From: Pomphorhynchus laevis
Lineage: Eukaryota > Acanthocephala > Palaeacanthocephala > Echinorhynchida > Pomphorhynchidae
Reading direction: 5' to 3'
NCBI GenBank assembly: GCA_012934845.2
Contig: WNNJ02002778.1
Span: 46,049-110,048 of the forward strand
Length of the DNA stretch: 64,000 nt
The notes below the pieces were generated by a model that saw nothing but the letters and a program-made list of their open reading frames with translations, made no database searches and was not told the origin of the DNA. Positions 37,401 to 46,400 of the stretch are shown one piece after another (within the stretch, counting starts at the first letter, position 1; each line of letters starts with the position of its first letter). The position numbers and the translations under genes were made by a program.

Positions 37401-40400
37401 CTTAAATTTTTAACTCACAAGAAAGTTAATGCTAAATTGAACTCATTAATGCATCTGATTCAACATTATAGTGGATAGAGAGAGACTCAGTCAAAAATCC
37501 GTCGCTGTGACAAATCCTCCTTATGATTGATTAGTACATTACTAAATATATTAGATAATAGTTGCGAGAGTATATCCAGAAAAATGAACAAAAACATTTT
37601 AAAACAATTTATGAATGAGAAATTCTTAAATGCCTTAAATTTGTGTAAACAAATCAGAAAATCAAATAATCAATTAAACGTTAAGCAATATATTAATAAA
37701 TTATAATTAATTTATGATTAATTAACTAATTAGTTATAATTTATTATAATTAATTTAACGAGTTTATAAGAATATTATAACTTAACGCCTGGCCATACTT
37801 AAAAAGACATTTTAAAACATATTTAATAAAATATAAAATAAAATTATTATCTACCTCAAAATAACTAATTATTATAATTAGATAATTTATAAATCCTTGT
37901 TAAATATACAAATTACAATTAGAAAGCAATGAATACACGCATAAATAAAAGAAATACTTAAGCTCTTCGTATAATGTCCATAATCGATAGCGTTAGACTT
38001 CCTCCTCTTCGTTATCACTACTTTCAGATAGCGCCTGATCATCTAGAATATCTGAATCAACCGATCCACTGACAACTAGCCGGCCTTTTTCCGGTATCAT
38101 CTGTTTGTTTATAGTGGGCGTGATTATTTGATCTGTTTCACAAAAGTCAGTTAATAATTCTGTTTCATAATTAAAACTTCCGTCCGATTCATGATTATCA
38201 CTATTTGCGTTCGACAAACTGTCAGTTAATTCAAAATCAGATAATGTATGTACGTCATGTGTCATATAATCGACGGTCTGTTTACTAATTTCGGTTTCTG
38301 GCTGTGAGTTTATAGGTAAAGATTCAGGATCATCAGCGTCGTTATTATTTGATGAATTGTCACATTGTTGCAGAAAGGTGTCAAAATGTGGCTTAATTTT
38401 GCTTGAAAGACTTTGGGGCTTTACTGTGATTGCAGAGCTCAATACTTTTAGTGTGAATTTTCCGTTTTCTTCTATAAGTGCACAATCTCTGTAGGAACAC
38501 AATTTATGAGTTCCTGTAAAAACTGACGTATCGACACTGGATCCTGGTATATTAGCTAGCTTGACAATTACTTCATTTGTATTGTACTTCATTTGTATTG
38601 TTAAATTCAATGTATCCAGGAGCGGACTAATCAATTGACGATGGAAGAGAGTCAACTGCCAGATCGAGTGCCTGGAAGGGGTTCATTCTTCGTGTGGGAT
38701 TCTCCATTATGGGGTTAGCGATCTCGTAATACGGTCGGTTTAACATATCAATGCTAGATAATATAGCTTTTGAATTTCCTCTCATGAGTGCTATTGATAT
38801 TCGTTGAAAGAGCCGTGCAGATGCGATGCTGTATGGTATAGATGATCGAATTGCTAAGTATCGGGACGATTCGTCTGATGATTTTCTCCCCTTCCATATT
38901 CCAGTCGCCGTAACACTCCAAGACTGCAGGTATGAAGTTATATCCCGCCTCAATCATTTTAGCACGGTACTTTCTATCTTTGACCGATGATGCGTACTGC
39001 GCAGCTGCGTAACCAGGCACATAAGCTGACTGGCGAAGAAAAGATTTCTGTAGTGGATGTGTTACCGCGAAGTCTATAGCATCTGAAGGATCCCCGTAGA
39101 TCAGAATATCGGCTGGCCGTTCTTGAAGATTTTGGACAAGGTTGCGAACCTCGCAACCCACATGCATTCCTGCTGATTGTGCCGCCTGGAGAACGACGTC
39201 ACGAATTCCATTATGACGCATTCCTGGAAAACCACCGTAGTTGCAAGTTAGTGCATGGAAGCCCTCAGCATCTGCGTTTCGAAAACATCGACTACAACGG
39301 TAGTCACTTGGAGCAATTTGCAGGCCTAACCACATTCTTATAAGAATTGTAAATTCTTGGTCGGTAAGAGCTAGGCCGAGACTTCGATTTGGGGCGCATT
39401 GTAACCATGCGTTCGCATGTGGCTGTGATACCGCTATTAGTCTGGCCCTTGTCCGATCATCTCAAGTGTCTGATAGATTTTTACGCTTCTCTGAGTCAAT
39501 TTCGAACGATATTTGATGTTGTATTGTGGATGAAGGCTGTTGTTCCACTTCTGCTCCGTGTAGCGCAAGTATTTCATTCGCGTTTACAATGCCCTGAAAT
39601 GTATTTGGATCCTGGTTCACAAACGCGGCCACTGTGCTGACGCTTGCTGAAAAGGCTGCCGCTCTGTGTTTGTTTGTACTCCTAAGGTCGAGACCGCCCA
39701 TTTTTAGTGGGAGCACAACTTGAGATCGTGTTCGCGCTGACAGTTGTATTGAATCGATGATTTCCATCGCCCGTATCACAGCATTATCAAACTGCTTACA
39801 GAAAAGTTCGGTGCTTGCTGGATCTACATTCCTCATTAGGAATGCTATTCGTTGAGCGGAAGCACAGTGGCTCAATAGCAGGTAAGCCACATGAGCGTCC
39901 GGAAGCGACGCGACAAGCTCCATGTCATTTACTAGGTTTGGTAAGCAACTATTTATGAGATATGCTTCTACAAACTCTTGCGAACCAATTGGGCATCCCA
40001 AAAGAGTAAAATTGCCGTAAGACTTGGTATGTGGAAAGTGAGTCCATTTTGTCCGCGTTGAGATAATTGCTTCGGTGTGGCCTATTAATTCGGTTTTTTG
40101 CCAATTCATTGATAGTCCGATTTTTTCCAGCATGTTTAATGTGATAGCAACTGCCTTGGGTTCACCTCAAATTATTCCATCGTCTAAATACCACTTGTTA
40201 AAACCGATACCTGTAACCGAGTCGACTTTCCGAATAATCGGTTTGATTGCCAGTGCGAAAAGGAATGGGCCCAGAGGGTCCCCTTGTTGTACTCCTGCTG
40301 ACGATGTAAGGCTTTTTGCTGCTCCAAATCGTAATTTTGATGGTTGCGAGTAGCACCATTTGATCCACGGTCCGATAGAAGGTGCTTCAATGTCGACTGC

Positions 40401-43400
40401 GTCAATAAAGCATTGCCTGTCAACTGTATTAAAAGCGTTCGAAACATCCACTTTCGCCCATACCCAATTTTCCGAGGTGTGCATCTGTTCGTGCAATCGT
40501 CGAACCTGGTGAATTATTAAATCTGCGCCATTTGCCACCGCAACACCGACCTGCTGTGGTTGAAATATTTGAGTGAACTTATCGCGCATCTTCGTGCAAA
40601 TACACTTTGCACACACCCTCCGTAACAATCCTTCTGCCGCTATTGGGCGCATACCTCCATTTGGTTTTTCTATAGCGATAAGATCTGCACCCGCAAAATA
40701 TCGAGATATATCTACAGGAAGGTCACCGGCTGCCATATAATTCATCAGATGTATCAGGCGGCTTAGAAGCTTTCCAGACTGGTCCGCTGTGATCATGTCT
40801 TGTAGGTGTTCGGCTCTAAAACCCAGACAATCTGGTGACGATGCAGAGGGGAATGAGAAAATTGAATCACGAACGGTATCCGAATCGATGACAATACCGT
40901 GTTCTGCCGTTGGGATTGAGGTTATAATACCTTTTACCGGGTGGGTGCAAATCTGTGAGCTTACGGTTTGTCTGTTCTGTGAACGGCGCCAGCCGTGACG
41001 AAGATATTCGTTTCATTGCCTTGCCGTAGTTTCCCTGTCGCACAAGTTCGATTGTCATTATCTTTGATTTGTCGTGTTTATGTCGGGTCGTTTGTTGAGC
41101 ACAAACATGCGTGAGAAAGGAAGTGTCAAACTGCCTGTTTTCGGCTGACTTTAGTGCATTCTCTATATGTTTTCGTACATTTCGGTGATCACCTGAATAA
41201 GCTGATAGGCACACTTTTGCGAACCCCAAAGAGTCTAGTGACTCTTTGAAGAGTCTAGTGACTTATTGAATAGTCTAGTGACTCTTCAATAAGATTGGTA
41301 AAAGTGCGAGCTGCTTTATTTCGTAAACTCCAAGGGATTCGTTTTACTGTCAGCGTAGGTGATTCCCAAATACGGTGAAGCGTTTCATATGCGTTCAAAT
41401 TGTGGGAAACGTCGTTGGTCGAAGCCATTTCAGATCCTTTGTAGGCTAATTAGATAATTTAATATGTATTAATACATTATAATTAATTACTAATAAATTA
41501 TATATTTAGGAATATAAATAAATAAAAAATTAAATTTATAAATATGTTTATGGATTTAATTATGAGCAAATTATCTTTTATATTTTCGTTTGTTTACTCT
41601 GCACTATAATTTCACCTTAAGAACGAATCATATCATGATCCTGCTGTCAATCGAATTTGTAAATTACAAACACCTGTGTCTACATGTGATGTTAAATATC
41701 CAAACTACGAATTAAATAAGTCTTTGGCGAAGCAGCATCCGTTTAACAATTCAAACACTGATATTTTATCATCCAAACTATGCCAAATTAATTCGAATCA
41801 GTTAGCAAATAAGAGACCGTATATCGATAGAAAAATAAAAAGCCAGCATGCGTATGCAAGAAGCTCTAATCGTGCTGGACTCCGCAATACTGGCAATACT
41901 TGTTTTTTGAATTCTGTAATCCAATGTCTATGCTCAATTGATCCATTAATAGAATTTTTTCTCAACGACACCTACCTTCGTGAAATTAGTTCCAAACACG
42001 TTATTCTACCTAAATCGTTTGCCAGTTTAATACGAGAAGTTCACAAGTCAGGAGAATTGGCGTCAGTGGTAGTACCAGGTGAATTCAAACACGTTATTTG
42101 TAAATACAGACCATTCTTTGGTGATGGAAGACAACACGATGCAATGGAGTTCTTACTTTTTCTTTTAGATGGCCTTCATGAAGACCTTAATCGGGTATGT
42201 AGCAGACATTTTCTAAAATTACTTTCCTCGTAAAAAATGTTTCGCATTTATTGTAAAGATACCGTAAGACTAGCACCCGAGATTTTTTTTCTAAAAAAAC
42301 GGAGAACATTTATCATTTTAAAATAAACCTTTTCTCTACTGTGCTTGAACATTAGAGAAATCATTACTTGAACATTAAGATCAACTCTTCTTAACAAAGA
42401 TCATCACTCCATTTAAAGTTAGATGGAATGTTTGACTGCAATAGAGTTTTGGCTCACATTGGACCTTTGACTTTTGTGCACTTACGCTTTCAGTTACGGA
42501 ATATAATAGTTAATCTTACTTACTCAAAAACATTCGGACCTCAAACCTAATATCCGTCATTGAATGTTAAATAGGCTGGAGATTGTGATTAGTTCGTCTT
42601 GCTTTTCAAAACATATTAATCCGTTTATATTTTTTATTAATATTTTTGGCGTGATATCTTTATTTTTTATATCTTACAAAATTGGTGCAATAATTTAATT
42701 TAATAATATTATTATTTTTTATATAACAGTTTTTTATTGAAAATTCAATTTTCTAAATTAAAAGCTCAAAAGACAAGTTCCGTAGCGAGCAAAATTATAA
42801 AATAATTAGTTTGAAGTTTCCATCCTCCATTTAAGGAACAGCTGGTATGCTGCAATCATTTACCCGGCAGCTCGACAGCCAGGAGAATCTGAGATTCTCC
42901 GAACCGGAGAATTATATTATTATAATTAATATAATATAATATATAATTATAAATTATATATTATTATAATATGCTTATAATAATATAACAATTATAATAT
43001 AATAATTATAATAATATTTTAATGTAATTCTTTATTATACCTCTGTATATAAGACTATTTTAAGTTAGGGCTTACCTTTTTATTAATAAAACTTGCTTTT
43101 GGTTGAGTAATTTTAGCACGTAAGATAACGATCAGTAGATATAATATTTGATTCGTTTCTTCTGCGCTCAGCAAAGTTGTATATTATAAGAGTATATTTC
43201 ATATATATTATGTAATACACTTGGCTCTGATATTGTACTTTGATAAAGCACTAATTTTCCTAATAAATGGTATACATCTTCTTTGGTCATGATTCAATTC
43301 AAAAGTTATACTGCATTGATATACTGCATTTATTCATCGATATTTTTTATTATTCGTTGAGACAGTATTTTGCAGGCTAACCCATCTTTAAACGATCTAC

Positions 43401-46400
43401 AATCTGATGATATGAATGCAGACCAATCCTGGAATTTATACAGACAACACAACGATTCAATTATTGTAGATATTTTCCAAGTAGGTCATCACGGAATAAA
43501 TGAAAGTGCATTATCATAATTTTTTGCTACTTGGAATATTTTAGGATTTTGGAAATTAACCAAAAAATTTTATTTTTAATTTTTGCTTCAAAATTTGGAA
43601 CTATTTGGTTTAGAGATTGGTTTAGTTTTTTTATTTTTTAAGAATTTGGTGGAAATAATATTATAATTAATAGTCAAAATATTATAGATAATATTATAGA
43701 TAATATAATATTTTTAAATAATATGATATTTTGAAATATCATATTTGCTTTTTGATGCCTGTATATCTAAATAATTGTCTCTTTATGTTCATAACCAATA
43801 CGTTTAATCCATTAGGATATTATAAAAAGATTGTTTACGAATGTTGATTGATCAAAAGGATTTTTCTTCCAACATGAAAGTTGATTCACATCGATTCACG
43901 ATACAGTACTTGTATACTCGATGATTATAAAGAAGGATTAGCATGATTTTTGTATATACCCAACTTGTATACCAAATATGAATGCCGATGTTTTTAATTG
44001 TTCAATCTGCTAAATGTTTCAACGATTACATGATTGACATGACAATATGATTACACCATCATTACAGAGTATTCATGTAATTTAATGTAATGTATATTGT
44101 TCATTTGTTAAGCGGTAATGAATTGATTAATCATTTACGGATAATTATAATAAACTAGTTTTCCCCCTATTACTAGCTACTAATATCAATTAATAAAGAT
44201 TTATAAAAAGTAAGCATTTTCCGATTTTTCGGGATTAATTATTGGATTAACAACGAAGAGTAATTTTATTCGTTTTTTTATTCTGGTGTTTTTATTACGT
44301 AATTTTTTGTTTTAAATTACTAATGAGAATTATCAGTAATACCGTTACTATTAAAATATTTGATTTACATATGTAATAATTTTTAATTTTTGATTATTAT
44401 TTATAATTTCCTAGGGAATGCTACAATCTAAAATTTCATGTAAGCAATGTGGTCACAGTTCTGTTAAATACGACGTATTCATGTATTTAAGTTTGTCTAT
44501 TAACGAAGATACAAAGACCTTACAAGTGATATATAAAAGCATTAGTAAAATAAATGTTATAGTTTTTAAACTTTCTAGGACTGTCTTAGTAAGTTTCTTG
44601 AACCGGAATACCTTTTCGGTGAATCTCAATGGATGTGCTCAAAATGCAATTGCTTACGCGATTCTGTTAAATGTATTGGTTTATGGAGTTTACCAGCCAT
44701 CCTAATCATTCACTTAAAAAGGTTAGCATTCATTTTAAATACAACACAAACATTTTTGAGCTCTCCTACGTACTTGATAATAAATACTAAACCCATAATC
44801 TTCTTCCGTTTCAAATATATAGTTATTACAGGAACAAAGAAGCAGAAAGCTTCTTTGTTCCTGTAATAACTATATCTCCTACTTACATTTTTGTATTTCA
44901 ATTTGACTTTTTTAATTCCTAAAGATCACATTATCAGTATTCTTTAAATCTTTAATTTAGTGAACTCCTTGGAAAAATATTAAGTCTAGAATTCTATTCA
45001 AGTTAATTAATTTAAGTTGTAAAAAAGACATAAAATAAATTCTAATTATATAATTATAAAATTATAATTTAATTCTTCTATTAAATTAATTCGAAGATCC
45101 GAAAGAAAATGTATTTTGGGCTCTCATGCATTCACTTTCAAAAAGTTTTGAAACTCGATATTCCTCGATGTTTGATTTTTAAAACGTCAAATAAAAAAAA
45201 ATAGTTTACTTTGAAAATATACTTTGATAGTTCACAATTTAATTTAAAAATTCAAGTAAATTAAAGTACAAAACATGACAAAAATTATCAAATAAATAGG
45301 AATCGGGAAATTCATTATTACAATTAAAGATTTCTAATAATCGTAACATATATTTATTAATATTATTTAACAATGTCGACTTAGTGGTTATCATAATGTT
45401 GACTTGACAATGTCGACTTAACCTAATTATCTAAAGTCAACGAGTTAGGCAATGCTTAACGATATATTTAATGCACAAGTTATACTTTACCTTAAATTAT
45501 ATAAGCGAGCTTTTGATTCAGTGAATCGTGATTTTCTACTCAATAAGCTTCATAACAAAGTTCTTGTTAATGGCCTATTTCTACATCTTCTACATTCGGT
45601 ACTATCCAAGAGTCTAACGGTCTAAGCGTCTCGGCGCCGTTTATAGCTTATCACGGTGCTTTGTAGTGCGATCCTTTTAGCCCACCGTTATTTTCGTTCT
45701 TCGTACTTGATATTTCTAGAGCTATCCTTCAATCATAACCTGATATAAAATGCAGTCTATAAGCTAAGAATTTCGTGATATTATCCAAAAATTTGTCGTC
45801 TTCCCAATCTTCCCGATGGGAAGATTGGAAACAACATTATAAACTCTTAAATCTATGTATTCATAGTTCATTCGAGTGCCATCTCAATTGTTTAAACTGT
45901 ACGCAATTTTATCTATGGAATTGGTAAATTCCATACGGAATTCCATATGGAACATATTTTTCCTATGGAATTGGTAAGCAGAATTTTACCAATTTTGCTT
46001 CTGGAATTGGTAAAATTGTAGGTGGAACTAGTAAAGAAAATAATAAAACTGTATAGTTTATAAATTAAAGATCAATATAATTAAAGATCAATGTTGGTTA
46101 CATTAATTTGATAAAAGACAACTGTAATCTAGTATTTATGTTCTTATTTTATATTTTATAGCAATAAAAATCGTTAAATAAATCAACCGTCATTTTAGAA
46201 AACAGCGAAGGATATACACATTAGCCTGTAAACTGCTACATACCCTTTGTATCAATTGTAGTTCATCGCATTCTCAATAATTCTCAAATAATTATTATTG
46301 ATATTATTAAATAATTTGATAATATCAAATTAAGTAATAGAAATATAATACAATAGTTAAATTTTGATATACTTTTCTATTTTGATTCAAAACGCTAATA

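Noticed and set aside
922-40170. TGA reassigned to an amino acid in this genome
   Set aside because: In-frame TGAs occur only in decayed elements or pseudogenes. The EF-hand gene appears to use TGA as its stop, and TAA/TAG also interrupt the same elements.
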